Source: Mangrovibacterium diazotrophicum | Lineage (GTDB): Bacteria > Bacteroidota > Bacteroidia > Bacteroidales > Prolixibacteraceae | DNA: 64,000 nt | Reading direction: 5' to 3' | NCBI RefSeq assembly: GCF_003610535.1 | Contig: NZ_RAPN01000002.1 | Span: 186,001 to 250,000, forward strand | Part shown: piece after piece, positions 9,499 to 19,662 of the stretch | Layout: each line of letters starts with the position of its first letter | How positions within the stretch are numbered: the stretch's first letter is position 1 | The notes under the pieces: model-generated | What the model was told of the DNA's origin: nothing | Database searches by the model: none | Seen by the model: only the letters and a program-made list of their open reading frames with translations | Position numbers and translations under genes: made by a program

Positions 9499-10698
9499 TT
9501 ACTTCAATTTCTGGTTGTAGCGATTTAAGGCTTCCAGGAAATAATAATCGGCATAAGTAAGTGGCACATCAACTTCCGAATCTTGAGGTTTTGAGCCTAC
9601 ATTGTGTTTCAAAAGGAAGTTACCATTGGTTCCCGGTTCCGCCAAATACTCAGGCGATGCCAACACCCGAAGCTGTTTTTCGGCTACGTCCATATATTCC
9701 TGCGCTAAAAGTTCATCGTGCACATAGTCGCTCAGCTCAATTAAGCCCGAAGCCATGATGGCCGCAGTTGAAGCATCGCGTTCTTCGTTCGGAATGTTCG
9801 GAGCTAAATAATCCCAATACGGAATCATATCGTCAGGCATATTCGGATGATGGATCATCAGCTTTGCGATGTGCTGCGCTTGTTCCAGGTATTCCTTTTT
9901 ACCTGTTTCTCGGTACATCATGGTGAAACCGTACAATCCCCAGGCTTGTCCTCTTGCCCAAATCGATTCGTCGGAAGCCCCTTGTTGGGTCTGTTTCTTT
10001 TCTGGAGCACCCGTAATGGTGTCGTATGAAACCACGTGGTAGCAGCTATAATCGGAACGGTAGTGATTTTTCAGTGTTTTATCGGTGTGAGAAACGGCAA
10101 TCTTATAAAAGGTTGAATCGCCCGAATATTTAAAGGCCCACATCAGCATTTCCAGGTTCATCATATTATCAATGATCACCGGATACTGCCAAACGTCCTT
10201 CTTAAAATCCCAGGAACGAATCAGGCCGATGGTTGGGTTGTAGCGGGTAATTAACGATTTACTTCCGGTTAGAAGCACGTCATTACAAGCGGTGTCTCCG
10301 GTTAAGCGAAGCTCGTTTCCAAAGCTGCAGTACAGCATAAAACCAACATCGTGGTTCGAAGTGGTGTATTTTTCCTGCTCCACCCGATCGGTAAACTCTT
10401 CGGCAAGAGCTTTTATTTTTTCACTTTTATCGTACTCGTACAAATACCACAAAGTGCCTGGAAAAAATCCGCTGCACCACCACCGGGAATCCGAAGTCAG
10501 TAGTTTACCTGTTTTCGGGTCTAGCGTTCTCGGAAGCCTTCCCTCCTGCGGTAGCAGGCTGTCGGCCATTGCCACGGTTTGCTGCTCGGCCACTTTCATT
10601 ACCCGATCGATGACATCTTTCATCGGCTCTTCTGGTTTTGTTGACGCACAAGCACAGAAAAACAAGGCAGCAAATAAGCTTAAAAGTATTGTTCTCAT
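9499..10698 (-). CDS. GH88 unsaturated glucuronyl hydrolase lipoprotein
   Basis: A 399-aa protein from the ATG at 10698; a longer frame reaching 10749 would bury the lipoprotein signal (MRTILLSLF, lipobox FCAC) behind charged residues. The alpha/alpha-barrel carries the GH88 catalytic pair: Asp117 in NHDVGF and Asp177 in DNMMNLE, 60 residues apart against 61 in the Bacillus enzyme. It hydrates the 4,5-unsaturated glucuronyl residue left by a lyase, giving 5-keto-4-deoxyuronate. It lies between SusD (115-bp gap with a terminator-like hairpin) and PL8 (28 bp), so lyase and hydrolase are expected to be produced together. Confidence 0.93.
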   Translation of the reverse strand: MRTILLSLFAALFFCACASTKPEEPMKDVIDRVMKVAEQQTVAMADSLLPQEGRLPRTLDPKTGKLLTSDSRWWCSGFFPGTLWYLYEYDKSEKIKALAEEFTDRVEQEKYTTSNHDVGFMLYCSFGNELRLTGDTACNDVLLTGSKSLITRYNPTIGLIRSWDFKKDVWQYPVIIDNMMNLEMLMWAFKYSGDSTFYKIAVSHTDKTLKNHYRSDYSCYHVVSYDTITGAPEKKQTQQGASDESIWARGQAWGLYGFTMMYRETGKKEYLEQAQHIAKLMIHHPNMPDDMIPYWDYLAPNIPNEERDASTAAIMASGLIELSDYVHDELLAQEYMDVAEKQLRVLASPEYLAEPGTNGNFLLKHNVGSKPQDSEVDVPLTYADYYFLEALNRYNQKLK

Positions 10699-10721
10699 AG
10701 ATTTATTTTTTTGGAAATAGA

Positions 10722-10755
10722 AAATAAAACCCCGATGAAGAAACTCCACCGGGGT
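10722..10755 (-). terminator. Terminator-like hairpin between susD and GH88
   Basis: On the minus strand ACCCCG (from 10755) pairs with CGGGGT (ending 10729) across a 15-nt loop, followed by TTTATTTTC. It falls inside the 115-bp gap between SusD and GH88, so it could lower transcription of the enzyme genes relative to susCD or protect the susCD 3' end. Confidence 0.6.
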
Positions 10756-10813
10756 ACAAGTCTCAGCATGTATATCAAACGTAATGATTACAAATTGCTT
10801 CGTATTTTATCGA

Positions 10814-12274
10814 TTAATAACCAGGATTCTGTGTGAGATTATCATTTTGGTTCAACTCGCTCTGCGGAAGCGGTAACAAATAGTGTTTCGATGGATCAAA
10901 ATCATGTTGTTCCAGGGCATCATCTCCACTGTAAACTTCAGATCCTAACTGACGGCGAACAATGTCGAACCATCTTTTTCCTTCACATGGAAATTCCAGC
11001 ATTCGCTCATTCAACACTGCATCAATGAAATCATCTTTGCTTAATCCAGCTTCCAAATCCGCAATTTGAGCTCGACTCCGAACGGCATTCAGATATGCGT
11101 AAGCCTCAGTTGTTGGACCTCCATTTACCTCAGCCAATGCCTCTGCGGCAATCAGATAAACTTCAGAAAAGCGGAACAAAGGATAATTGTATCCACTGTT
11201 TGAACCATCGGAACCTGCACCTACCGCAGGATGGCTAAATTTCGCGTAGTGGCGACGAGGAATTCTCCACGAAGTGTAAGGGGTCATTTCGCCTCCAACT
11301 TCAATTTCTGAAAGGAAAGTTTCTGCTTTACGGATATCCGCATCATCGTACAAATCGTACAGACCGTCAGCAGGCACCATCACACTCCAGCCCGCAGCGT
11401 CGGTATTCATCGGCATTACAATTGTGCTGATATAATCCCAGCTGGTTCCGGCCAGAAAATCTACGGTCCAAATATGTTCTTTTGTATCCCCATTATCAGC
11501 GTACCACAATTGGGAATAGTCTGTCAAGAGCTCATAGTCGTAGTCCGCTTTTTCACTGATCACTTCTTTGGCATATTTTGCAGCATTGGTGTAATCCCCC
11601 ATCGTCAAGTACATGGATGCCAACAATGTTTTTGCAGCTCCTTTGGTGGGGCGGCAACGAATGGCACCAGAAGAGTACATATCCGGAAGGTGCTCGATTC
11701 CAAACTCACAATCTTCGATTAGCTGCGCGTAAATTTCGTCAACAGAAGTGCGACTAACAGAAGCCACACTCTCCGGATCGGTCACAAAACTGTCGATAAA
11801 TGGCACATCGCCAAATAAACGCACCAGGTTAAAATACAGCATAGCCCGGGTTACTTTTGCTTCTGCAAGTAGCTGATCAGCAAAGTCCTGATCGGTGATT
11901 TCAATTTTATCGTAACCACTTATGGCACTGTTGGCTGCACTGATACATTTGTAGGTATAAAGCCAGTCGTAAGCCACCAGCGTGTTGTTGGCATCCACAT
12001 TAAAGGTGTTCATCACCACGCGGTATGATTTTGTACCGGTGTTACCGATATCGGAAACATCATCCAGCAAGTTAATGGTCAGATATAGTTTTCGTCCGTA
12101 CATACCTTCGTAGGCCATGTAGTAATAGATTCCCAACACAGCTTCTTCGAGCTGCTGTTCCGTCTGGAAATAAGATTCAGGAGACAATGCGCCTATTGGA
12201 TTTTCTTCCAGATCGGTACAAGCCACGGTCGAGAACAAAATAGCCAAGAAATAGATCAATATATTATTTTTCAT
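10814..12274 (-). CDS. SusD/RagB-family glycan-binding lipoprotein
   Basis: A 486-aa surface lipoprotein (lipobox TVAC, Cys19) of the RagB/SusD family. It has the N-terminal SusD-like segment (ENPIGALSPESYFQTEQQLEEA), TPR-like helices and the C-terminal block RYAKF..FRFSEVYLIAAEALAEVNG..RSRAQ..ERMLEFPCEGKRWFDIVR that marks the family. SusD proteins cap the SusC channel and capture oligosaccharides at the cell surface. It follows SusC by 18 bp, as in nearly all such pairs. Its size is within the usual 450-600 aa. The specificity is not readable from sequence. Confidence 0.95.
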   Translation of the reverse strand: MKNNILIYFLAILFSTVACTDLEENPIGALSPESYFQTEQQLEEAVLGIYYYMAYEGMYGRKLYLTINLLDDVSDIGNTGTKSYRVVMNTFNVDANNTLVAYDWLYTYKCISAANSAISGYDKIEITDQDFADQLLAEAKVTRAMLYFNLVRLFGDVPFIDSFVTDPESVASVSRTSVDEIYAQLIEDCEFGIEHLPDMYSSGAIRCRPTKGAAKTLLASMYLTMGDYTNAAKYAKEVISEKADYDYELLTDYSQLWYADNGDTKEHIWTVDFLAGTSWDYISTIVMPMNTDAAGWSVMVPADGLYDLYDDADIRKAETFLSEIEVGGEMTPYTSWRIPRRHYAKFSHPAVGAGSDGSNSGYNYPLFRFSEVYLIAAEALAEVNGGPTTEAYAYLNAVRSRAQIADLEAGLSKDDFIDAVLNERMLEFPCEGKRWFDIVRRQLGSEVYSGDDALEQHDFDPSKHYLLPLPQSELNQNDNLTQNPGY

Positions 12275-12292
12275 ATCCTACTTATTTTCAAA

Positions 12293-15200
12293 TTAAAAAT
12301 TCAGATTAAATCCAAGTGTTACTGATTTTGCATTTGGATAACTACCGTAGTCCAATCCTAATTTTGTATTGGAATTGTTATAACTCACATCTGGATTATA
12401 TCCGGAATAGTCTGTTATTGTAAATAAGTTTTGAGCACTTACATAGAATCTAAATTTGTCGACACCATACTTGCTAATCCAGCGCTTTGGCAGGGAATAG
12501 CCCAGCGAGATAGTTTTCAGTCTCACGTAAGTTCCATCTTCAACCCAGCGCGATGACATGGTATAGTTGTTTGAGCCGGACACTTTTGGAATATCAGTGT
12601 CGGTATTGGATGAAGTCCAGGCATTTTTAATCGTAGTAAGCTGGTTGTTTCGTCCCGAACCGGTCTCCAGCTCCATGCGTGTAAAGTTGATGATGTCGTT
12701 TCCAAACACTCCCTGGATGAAGATATTCAGGTCGAAGTTTCCGTAAGACAAGGTGTTATTCAAACCGCAAATAAAATCGGGATGCGGATTACCAATAATT
12801 TTTCTGTCGGTGCTGTTTACCGTTCCGTCCGGCTCCATCACCACATTTCCATCCTCGTCAACACCGGCAATGTCTTTGTATTGAACGGCTCCTTCGGAAT
12901 CCAGTCCGTCGAACACATAACCGTAAAATGAACCAACGGGCGCACCTTCCTGCAAAATAGCAGTTTCATCTCCAACCAGGTGAGTTGGGCGCGCTGCATA
13001 TTTCACTTCGCCACCGTATAATTCCTCAATTTCTGTTTTGTTTGATGATATATTAAAGTCGGTTGACCAAAACAGTTTCCGATCCACATTAATCGTACTT
13101 AACGAAGCTTCGAACCCCTTATTCATGTTACTTCCAATGTTAGATATCGCGGAGCTGTAACCTGAATAATATGGTAGGGGAAGGTTATACAGAAGATCAG
13201 AGGTTTTCATGTAGTAATAGTCGAGGGTCAGGTTAACCTTGCTTTCAAATAAGCCTACATCAATACCGATGTCTGTCTGTCTCGTGCTCTCCCATCCCAA
13301 TTCAGCATTTTCAACGCTACTCGGAATAACCGCATTTACGGTTTCATCACCAACGATTGAATTGACAGAACTGAACAAAGCAAGCGTTTTATAAACGCCG
13401 ATATCTGTGTTACCGGTTACCCCCACACTTGCTCTGAATTTCAAATTGCTAAGCGCCTCCGCACCTTCAAGAAATGGTTCTTGTTTCACATTCCAGGCAA
13501 AAGCTCCCGATGGAAAGAAACCCCATTTGTTGTTGGCTCCCAATCGTGATGAACCGTCGTAACGTCCGGTGAAAGTCAGCAGGTATTTATTTTTGTAGTT
13601 GTAGTTTACGCGTCCGTAGTAGGATAACATTTCCCACTCGGTCAATGCGGAATAAGCAGGACGGTACTCTGATCCCGTGCTTAAGTTCCAGTACAAATAG
13701 GTATCGGTATTGAAGCCCCTGCTATTAGCCTGCATGTATTCGGAGCGGTATTTCTGATAAGAATAACCACCCAACACGCTGAACTTGTGGTCATCAATTT
13801 CTTTTTGGTAATTGATGTAATTTTCGCTGATGATATTGGTTTGCTTGTAGCTTGAAATGCTTGCCACACCATCGTAAGCACTACCGGCAACCAAGGTGCT
13901 TGGCGAGTAGGTTCCTTCGCGTTTATTATTTATTTCAACACCAATAGTGGTTTTAAAGGTCAGCCCTTTCAGAATTTCCCAATCGATGTAGCCATTTCCC
14001 TGAAAGCGGTCATAGACTTTCTCATCGGTATATTCAGTTGCAATCGCGTAGGGGTTATCGTTTGGATCACCAATGTTGGAAATCGTGTAACTTCCGTCTT
14101 CATTGTAAATACCTACGGTCGGTTCCATAATCAAGGCCGCAGAAATAACACCGGTATTCGATGCACCTCCGGATCCCTCCTGCGTTTTTACACCGTCCTG
14201 AATGCTTCTTTTATAAGTTATACTGGTCCCCGCTTTTAGCTTATCGTTAATGGTGTAATCAATATTTGACAAACCGCTGTATTGCTTAAATTTCGAATTG
14301 ATAACAACACCATTCTGGTCGAAATAATTGATCGAGTTATAAAAACGAATACCTTTTGTTCCACCGGAAACAGAAACCTGGTGTTTTTGAATCGATCCGT
14401 CTCTGAAGATAACATCTTGCCAATTCGTTCCTTCACCGTATTCTGAAGGATCGTACATAGGAGTTGTTCCATCGTTTGCGGCAACCTGGTTCATATATTC
14501 AGCAAACTCTTTTGCATTCAAAACATCCAGAGTATTACCAACTTTATCAAAACTGTATGAACTATTTACCTCAACGCTAATATCACCAACATTCCCTTTT
14601 TTGGTGGTAATCAATATAACGCCGTTAGCACCTCGCGACCCGTAAATCGCAGTTGCCGAAGCATCTTTTAATATTTCTATTGATTGAATATCCTCTGCAA
14701 ATGGCATACTCGCCCCGGGAAAACCATCGACAACAATCAACGGGTCGCTCCCTGCATTGATAGACGTTCCACCGCGGACACGAATCCGACTTTCGGTTCC
14801 CGGTTCTCCATTAATGCTGGTCACCTGAACCCCCGACGCACGGCCCTGTATCGCCTGAACGGCGTCAGCTACCGGGAAAGCAGCCAATTCGTCTGAAGAT
14901 ACAGAAGTAACAGAACCCGTTAAGTCGCTCTTTTTCATGGTTCCATAACCAATCGCAACAACTTCTTCCAGGCCAATTGACTCTTCCTCTAACACCACAT
15001 TTAATTCTGACCTTCCTTCGATTGATAAAGCCACTGTTTTAAACCCAACAAAGGAGAATTTTAGAACTGCATTAGCCGGTAAATCGTGTAGTTGATAATT
15101 ACCATCATAATCTGAAATTGTTCCCGTTGTCGTGCCTTCTATCATGATTGATACACCAGGGATCGGGTCTCCGGCCACACCGGTCACCTTTCCCCTAACG

Positions 15201-15592
15201 TCGGTTGGTTGATCCTGAACCTTGGGAGTTGAAGTAATAACAACATTTTTGCCCACAAACTCATAGTTGTATCCGTTGGGTAGCAATACCCGATCCAGTA
15301 TACTTTCAACTGAAGCATCCTGAACAGAGAAATTAAACACCCGTTGGTCCCGGGTTAACTCTGAAGGCACCAAAAATCCTACATTGGACTGACTTTCAAT
15401 TTTCTCAAGGATATCAGTCAATGTTTCATTTTCGATTTTAATTGACAATCTTGTCGATTGTGAGTGTCCGGTAGTCGCATTTGCCAGAAATGTAGAAACC
15501 AGAACAAGAAAAACAATCATTCGCATCATAAGACACAGTTTCTTCAAGTAAGAACGAGCCAGCAGCCCGCTGTTTACAGATTTTTTTTTCAT
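12293..15592 (-). CDS. SusC/RagA-family TonB-dependent transporter with STN domain
   Basis: A 1,099-aa outer-membrane receptor. Order of parts: signal region (about 1-45), STN secretin/TonB short N-terminal domain (about 47-115, LSIKIENETLTDILEKI), carboxypeptidase-D-like regulatory domain (about 130-205, VRGKVTGVAGDPIPGVSI), plug (about 215-335, GYGTMKKSDLTGSV, SRIRVRGGTS, SIEILKDASATAIYGSRGANGV) and a 22-strand barrel ending in LGFNLNF. The STN domain marks receptors that signal through FecR to an ECF sigma factor, matching the fecR gene 91 bp upstream. It imports oligosaccharides caught by SusD. Confidence 0.96.
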   Translation of the reverse strand: MKKKSVNSGLLARSYLKKLCLMMRMIVFLVLVSTFLANATTGHSQSTRLSIKIENETLTDILEKIESQSNVGFLVPSELTRDQRVFNFSVQDASVESILDRVLLPNGYNYEFVGKNVVITSTPKVQDQPTDVRGKVTGVAGDPIPGVSIMIEGTTTGTISDYDGNYQLHDLPANAVLKFSFVGFKTVALSIEGRSELNVVLEEESIGLEEVVAIGYGTMKKSDLTGSVTSVSSDELAAFPVADAVQAIQGRASGVQVTSINGEPGTESRIRVRGGTSINAGSDPLIVVDGFPGASMPFAEDIQSIEILKDASATAIYGSRGANGVILITTKKGNVGDISVEVNSSYSFDKVGNTLDVLNAKEFAEYMNQVAANDGTTPMYDPSEYGEGTNWQDVIFRDGSIQKHQVSVSGGTKGIRFYNSINYFDQNGVVINSKFKQYSGLSNIDYTINDKLKAGTSITYKRSIQDGVKTQEGSGGASNTGVISAALIMEPTVGIYNEDGSYTISNIGDPNDNPYAIATEYTDEKVYDRFQGNGYIDWEILKGLTFKTTIGVEINNKREGTYSPSTLVAGSAYDGVASISSYKQTNIISENYINYQKEIDDHKFSVLGGYSYQKYRSEYMQANSRGFNTDTYLYWNLSTGSEYRPAYSALTEWEMLSYYGRVNYNYKNKYLLTFTGRYDGSSRLGANNKWGFFPSGAFAWNVKQEPFLEGAEALSNLKFRASVGVTGNTDIGVYKTLALFSSVNSIVGDETVNAVIPSSVENAELGWESTRQTDIGIDVGLFESKVNLTLDYYYMKTSDLLYNLPLPYYSGYSSAISNIGSNMNKGFEASLSTINVDRKLFWSTDFNISSNKTEIEELYGGEVKYAARPTHLVGDETAILQEGAPVGSFYGYVFDGLDSEGAVQYKDIAGVDEDGNVVMEPDGTVNSTDRKIIGNPHPDFICGLNNTLSYGNFDLNIFIQGVFGNDIINFTRMELETGSGRNNQLTTIKNAWTSSNTDTDIPKVSGSNNYTMSSRWVEDGTYVRLKTISLGYSLPKRWISKYGVDKFRFYVSAQNLFTITDYSGYNPDVSYNNSNTKLGLDYGSYPNAKSVTLGFNLNF

Positions 15593-15623
15593 AAATTTGT
15601 CTTGATTAGATATTATAAATCTT

Positions 15624-15677
15624 AGGGATTGGTAGTCCCTTATTAAGACGGGGAATATTGGTAGTATAACCCGTCTT
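15624..15677 (-). promoter_or_regulatory. susC leader: two hairpins showing the same loop sequence
   Basis: On the minus strand AAGACGGG pairs with CCCGTCTT (15677-15645, 17-nt loop) and AGGGA pairs with TCCCT (15640-15624, 7-nt loop). Both loops contain CTACCAA; the shared block ACTACCAAT recurs 29 bp apart. The pair lies between the FecR stop and the SusC start, in the likely susC 5' leader. On the plus strand the first hairpin is followed by nine T, so it could also end an antisense transcript. Confidence 0.5.
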
Positions 15678-15683
15678 TTTTTT

Positions 15684-16679
15684 TCATTCCAGGTATATGA
15701 TATCAGGCTCCGGGAATTGTTCGACCCGGGTAGCTTTCATTGGAATCGATTTTTTCAGCATGGTTATCACTTCAGCCACTGAAGTCTCACGGTTAAAGGT
15801 TCCTGAGAAACGATACTTTTCAGCCAGATCCTTGTTGTTAATCACAAATTTCACGTGGTAAATGCGCTCCAACTTGCTGGTGATCTCGGCCAGCGTCTCA
15901 TCCCGAAACATGATTTTTCCATCTTTCCAACTTGTGTACAGTTGCGTATTCACCCGAACAATGTTTACGGAATCAGAATTCACCTTGTACTCCAGCATTT
16001 GGTCCGGGTGCAGAATGTATCGCTTGCCACTGGATGCCCGGAACATCACCTTTCCTTCAACCAAGGTGCTTTGGTAAGTGGAAGCGCCTTTCTCGGCAAA
16101 CACGTTAAACTTGGTTCCCAGCACGGTGACCTCCGCTTTTTCGGTTTTAACCACAAATGGCTTGGCGGCATTCTTCGTAACCTCAAAAAAGGCTTCTCCT
16201 TCCAAACTAACAATTCGTTGCCTGCTATTGAATTCGCTGTCGTATTTCAGTTCAGATCCGGGACGCAGATAGACAAGGGTGCTATCCGGCAAATGCAGCA
16301 CAGTGTTGTTATTTGTATTGGAATTGACAACATACTCGAAGGATTGATCCTGGGCGCCATTTCCGTTGAAGTAAAAGGAAGTCCACCATCCGATGTTTAA
16401 AAGGATCAGGACTGAAGCGGCGATGCCTGCAATGCGCAATACTCTCATGCGACCAAGGCCTGAATTCGTTTGTCGGCCTTCAATCTTTTTCCAGGTTTCA
16501 TCGAAATCAACCTCCGGCTTTCTCCAATTCAGCTGTCCTGACCAAATCCAAAGTTTCTGATAGGCCAATAATTCTTTCCTATCTTCTTTGTTTTTGACTA
16601 ACGCACTAACTTTTTCGAGCTCATCTTTCGAGCTTTCATGCGTTAGAAACTTTAGTACTAATTTGTCAATCCATTCCAT
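15684..16679 (-). CDS. FecR-family anti-sigma factor
   Basis: A 331-aa protein from the ATG at 16679 (MEWIDKLVLKFLTHESS); an upstream ATG at 16706 adds nine residues unlike the family. A cytosolic N-terminal sigma-binding region (about 1-70) is followed by a membrane segment at about 80-102 (IAGIAASVLILLNIGWW), the periplasmic FecR domain (VYLRPGSELKYDSEF..LEGEAFFEV) and a C-terminal DUF4974/STN-like domain (TLAEITSKLERIYHVKF). It senses the loaded SusC receptor and controls the ECF sigma factor. The sigma gene is not adjacent but lies beyond the GH2 gene. Confidence 0.93.
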   Translation of the reverse strand: MEWIDKLVLKFLTHESSKDELEKVSALVKNKEDRKELLAYQKLWIWSGQLNWRKPEVDFDETWKKIEGRQTNSGLGRMRVLRIAGIAASVLILLNIGWWTSFYFNGNGAQDQSFEYVVNSNTNNNTVLHLPDSTLVYLRPGSELKYDSEFNSRQRIVSLEGEAFFEVTKNAAKPFVVKTEKAEVTVLGTKFNVFAEKGASTYQSTLVEGKVMFRASSGKRYILHPDQMLEYKVNSDSVNIVRVNTQLYTSWKDGKIMFRDETLAEITSKLERIYHVKFVINNKDLAEKYRFSGTFNRETSVAEVITMLKKSIPMKATRVEQFPEPDIIYLE

Positions 16680-16783
16680 ACACTGTGTGTTATACGCTAA
16701 AAACAATATTCACTCCACCAACCCTATATCGAATTCCGACTTTTTTCGAAAAAAATGAGCTTCGTTGACAATCGGGACAGCTT

Positions 16784-19435
16784 TTATTCCCAATCTCCCA
16801 TCCAACTCCCGACAGCCAGATCTTTTAAGCGATTTTTTTTATCCGACTGAATGACTACCTCCCGGGTTTCACCAGCGGGTAAATCGAAATAATTATCCAT
16901 AAACCAGCTTGCGGGTAATGGCATTCCTGCTTTCAATTCAAGCTTGTCTTTTTCGAACAGGTATACCAAGCGGGCAAAAGTATCGGCCGAAACCTGAACA
17001 ACTGTCTCCCATTGGCCATCTACTTCCTGCTGACTAAGCATTTCAAGCTTCAACTTCGGCTGTTCCCAGGGAATGTCTTTCCAGCCATCGGCAAAATAGC
17101 TGACCGTATTCAAAGCCTTGCCGTCACAATTGGCGCGAACAAATAAAAAGCTGTTTTTGTCGCCACTCAAATCACTATGATTCATTCTGAAATATTCTGA
17201 AGTCGAATTACGGGGCACATCCACGGTTTGCGATTCCTCCCAAACAATCTCACCTGCCAACGTTTCCAGCCCATAAGTTAACTCAAACTTGTGATCTTCC
17301 AGGGTTTCATTGGCCACAGCAAAACGAATAATGCTATCGCGCTCGAAAATGATGGGTAAAACCGGTTCGCAGGCGCGCTTTGCCGCATAATAGGCCGGCT
17401 TGGGCTGACAATAGTAATCAATGATTGACCAGTTCGCCGTAGGCCAGCAATCGTTGTACATCCAGCTCATGGTTCCCCCATTGTTGGGCCGGTCGTAGCG
17501 GGCACTTTCGTATTCGCTACGGGTCATCTCCAGATGCGTTGCCTGCCCGTGTTTCACGTATTCTTCCAACGAATGAATTTCGCCCATGATATCGCCGGCA
17601 ATAAACAGGGTCTGCTGGTAATGCGGCCGGTTACCATGTCCGCGCTGAATGTGGTAAATCCAGGCTTCATTGGGTGGCCAGTAATTTTCTTCACTCAGGA
17701 AAGATTGCATGGTATTTAATTTGGCTGGCCCTTGCACACAAAATTCTGAGTCGAACGAGCAAACCCGCTCGAAATGTTTACGCCATTGCGATGGATGGCC
17801 ATCACACCAGAATAAGGCCGTTTTCCAGGAGCTGATGTGCGAGTTCCCAGAGTTGGGACGGTTGCCGGAATCCTCGCGCGACATGGGACTGGACTCGACA
17901 TAAGGGACGCTCTGCCCAAACCGATCGACCACTCCCCGAAGCAGCATGGTGTACAAAATCGGATCGTCCTCCAAACGGTTTACGTAGAACGGATCACTGT
18001 CTGCATCGTCTGCCGCCTTGTAGTCTTTGGCGTGCCGCCACGACTGGTAATCTTCATTTCCGCCACACCAAATAACGATAGACGGATGGTTTCGCAACCG
18101 GAACAACTGGTAGTTCGCTTCGGTGATGATTTCATCCATCAAGTGGTGCACCGGATAGCCGGAGCTGGCAAACATGAAATCCTGCCAAACCATCAGCCCC
18201 AGTTCATCGCAAATTTCGTAGAAGAGATCTTTTTCGTAAATACCGCCGCCCCAAACACGTATCATATTGAAGTTGGCTTCTTTTGCTTTCTCCAAATAGA
18301 AACGATATTTCTCCACCGGAATCGCTCCCGGCCAGATTTCAAGAGGAATCCAATTGGTTCCTTTGCAAAATACCGGTTCATTGTTCACCAAAAGCTCAAA
18401 GGCATAGCCACTGCCAGCACTGGGCGTAAAGGGTGTTTCCCGGGTTTCCGTTTCGCGAATCCCGAACTTTCCTTTCTTACTGTCCACGGCCACGCCGTCA
18501 ACCAGCAACTTGATTTCATAGTCGTACAAATTGGCATCGCCATAGCCATTGGGCCACCACAACTGGGGATCAGTAATGGAAACGCTGGTGTACGATGTGT
18601 AGGATTTATTGAGGGTCCGGTCGATGGTGTCATTGAATTGTGTTCCGAAACCTTCCACCTGCAAACTAATTTTGTATCCTACTTCTTTCGCAGGTTTCGA
18701 CACTTCAAAATTGAAGTCCACCCGGCCGTCGATGAAGGTTTGAATCCCCAACTCATCGAGCACAAACTCATTCCCATTTTCAATGTACACATCGCCTGCC
18801 AAGCCAATGCCGGGAACCGGAAGCGTCCAGTCCCAACCGAAATTATATTGCGGCTTTCGCAAAAAGGACCGCCGTTCCTTCCAGCCCAGCAGTTCGTCGG
18901 TTCGTGGCCCGCCGAGCAGTTGATCAATCGACAGAAAGCGAATGAACAAGCGGTTATCTTTTTTCTTCAGGAGCTGCTCCACCGAAAACCGATGGGGGTA
19001 AAACGAGTTTTCCATCGCCCCGAGTTTCTGTCCGTTCAACCAAATTTCAGAGCTTCCATCCACAAAGTCCAACACCAGTTTTGTCGCTCTTCCGTCGACA
19101 AAATCGGCATCAAACGCAACTGTATACCACCATTCTTTGGAGCTGATCCAATACGCTTCCCGGGCCAGGGTATCGAAATGCATATCCGGAATAACCTCTT
19201 GCTTCATCAACTCCACATTGACATCACCCGGTACTGTTATGTTTCGCCATCCATCGGCATCCAAATCGGGGATTTTCACATTTTCAGTTTGCGGGTCTAG
19301 TCCGATAAATTTCCATTCGGCCAGGCCACTCCCGGTTTGCAAGGATATTTTCTTTTTTTTCCAACTGGATTGTGACCAGCCATTCAACGAAACCAGCATA
19401 AACAAACTGATCACCACTAAAATTCTATTTCTCAT
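16784..19435 (-). CDS. GH2 beta-mannosidase, secreted
   Basis: An 883-aa protein with a signal peptide (1-21). N-terminal sugar-binding sandwich (IWLNGQKLG near 131), immunoglobulin-like domain, then the GH2 barrel with the beta-mannosidase signature MIRVWGGGIYE at 391-401, acid/base Glu461 in WCGGNE and probable nucleophile Glu564 in FDSEF, and C-terminal domains. It removes terminal beta-mannose. The gene lies between the ECF sigma factor (227-bp gap) and FecR (104 bp), an unusual place for an enzyme gene. Together with PL8 and GH88 it suggests mannose in the target polymer. Confidence 0.92.
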   Translation of the reverse strand: MRNRILVVISLFMLVSLNGWSQSSWKKKKISLQTGSGLAEWKFIGLDPQTENVKIPDLDADGWRNITVPGDVNVELMKQEVIPDMHFDTLAREAYWISSKEWWYTVAFDADFVDGRATKLVLDFVDGSSEIWLNGQKLGAMENSFYPHRFSVEQLLKKKDNRLFIRFLSIDQLLGGPRTDELLGWKERRSFLRKPQYNFGWDWTLPVPGIGLAGDVYIENGNEFVLDELGIQTFIDGRVDFNFEVSKPAKEVGYKISLQVEGFGTQFNDTIDRTLNKSYTSYTSVSITDPQLWWPNGYGDANLYDYEIKLLVDGVAVDSKKGKFGIRETETRETPFTPSAGSGYAFELLVNNEPVFCKGTNWIPLEIWPGAIPVEKYRFYLEKAKEANFNMIRVWGGGIYEKDLFYEICDELGLMVWQDFMFASSGYPVHHLMDEIITEANYQLFRLRNHPSIVIWCGGNEDYQSWRHAKDYKAADDADSDPFYVNRLEDDPILYTMLLRGVVDRFGQSVPYVESSPMSREDSGNRPNSGNSHISSWKTALFWCDGHPSQWRKHFERVCSFDSEFCVQGPAKLNTMQSFLSEENYWPPNEAWIYHIQRGHGNRPHYQQTLFIAGDIMGEIHSLEEYVKHGQATHLEMTRSEYESARYDRPNNGGTMSWMYNDCWPTANWSIIDYYCQPKPAYYAAKRACEPVLPIIFERDSIIRFAVANETLEDHKFELTYGLETLAGEIVWEESQTVDVPRNSTSEYFRMNHSDLSGDKNSFLFVRANCDGKALNTVSYFADGWKDIPWEQPKLKLEMLSQQEVDGQWETVVQVSADTFARLVYLFEKDKLELKAGMPLPASWFMDNYFDLPAGETREVVIQSDKKNRLKDLAVGSWMGDWE

Positions 19436-19662
19436 GTTTAAGCAATTAATTTAGAATGCGTTTTAAAGGGAAAATGCACTTAAACACGGATCGACTGAGT
19501 CCAAAGATTTGCCCGAAAGCTTGTCGGAAACCATTCAACTTTGACGCAGGATACTTCCAAAAGACCGCAAATTTTCGGGTAGCGATTTCAATGACGCGAT
19601 AAGTGCATTCGTAAAAAAAACACGGTGGCGCGGGCAAACCCTATACAGATGAGATGAGAATT

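Noticed and set aside
17837-19300. A 487-codon plus-strand frame opposite the GH2 gene.
   Set aside because: It is the shadow of the GH2 reading frame; its translation is low-complexity and lacks domains.
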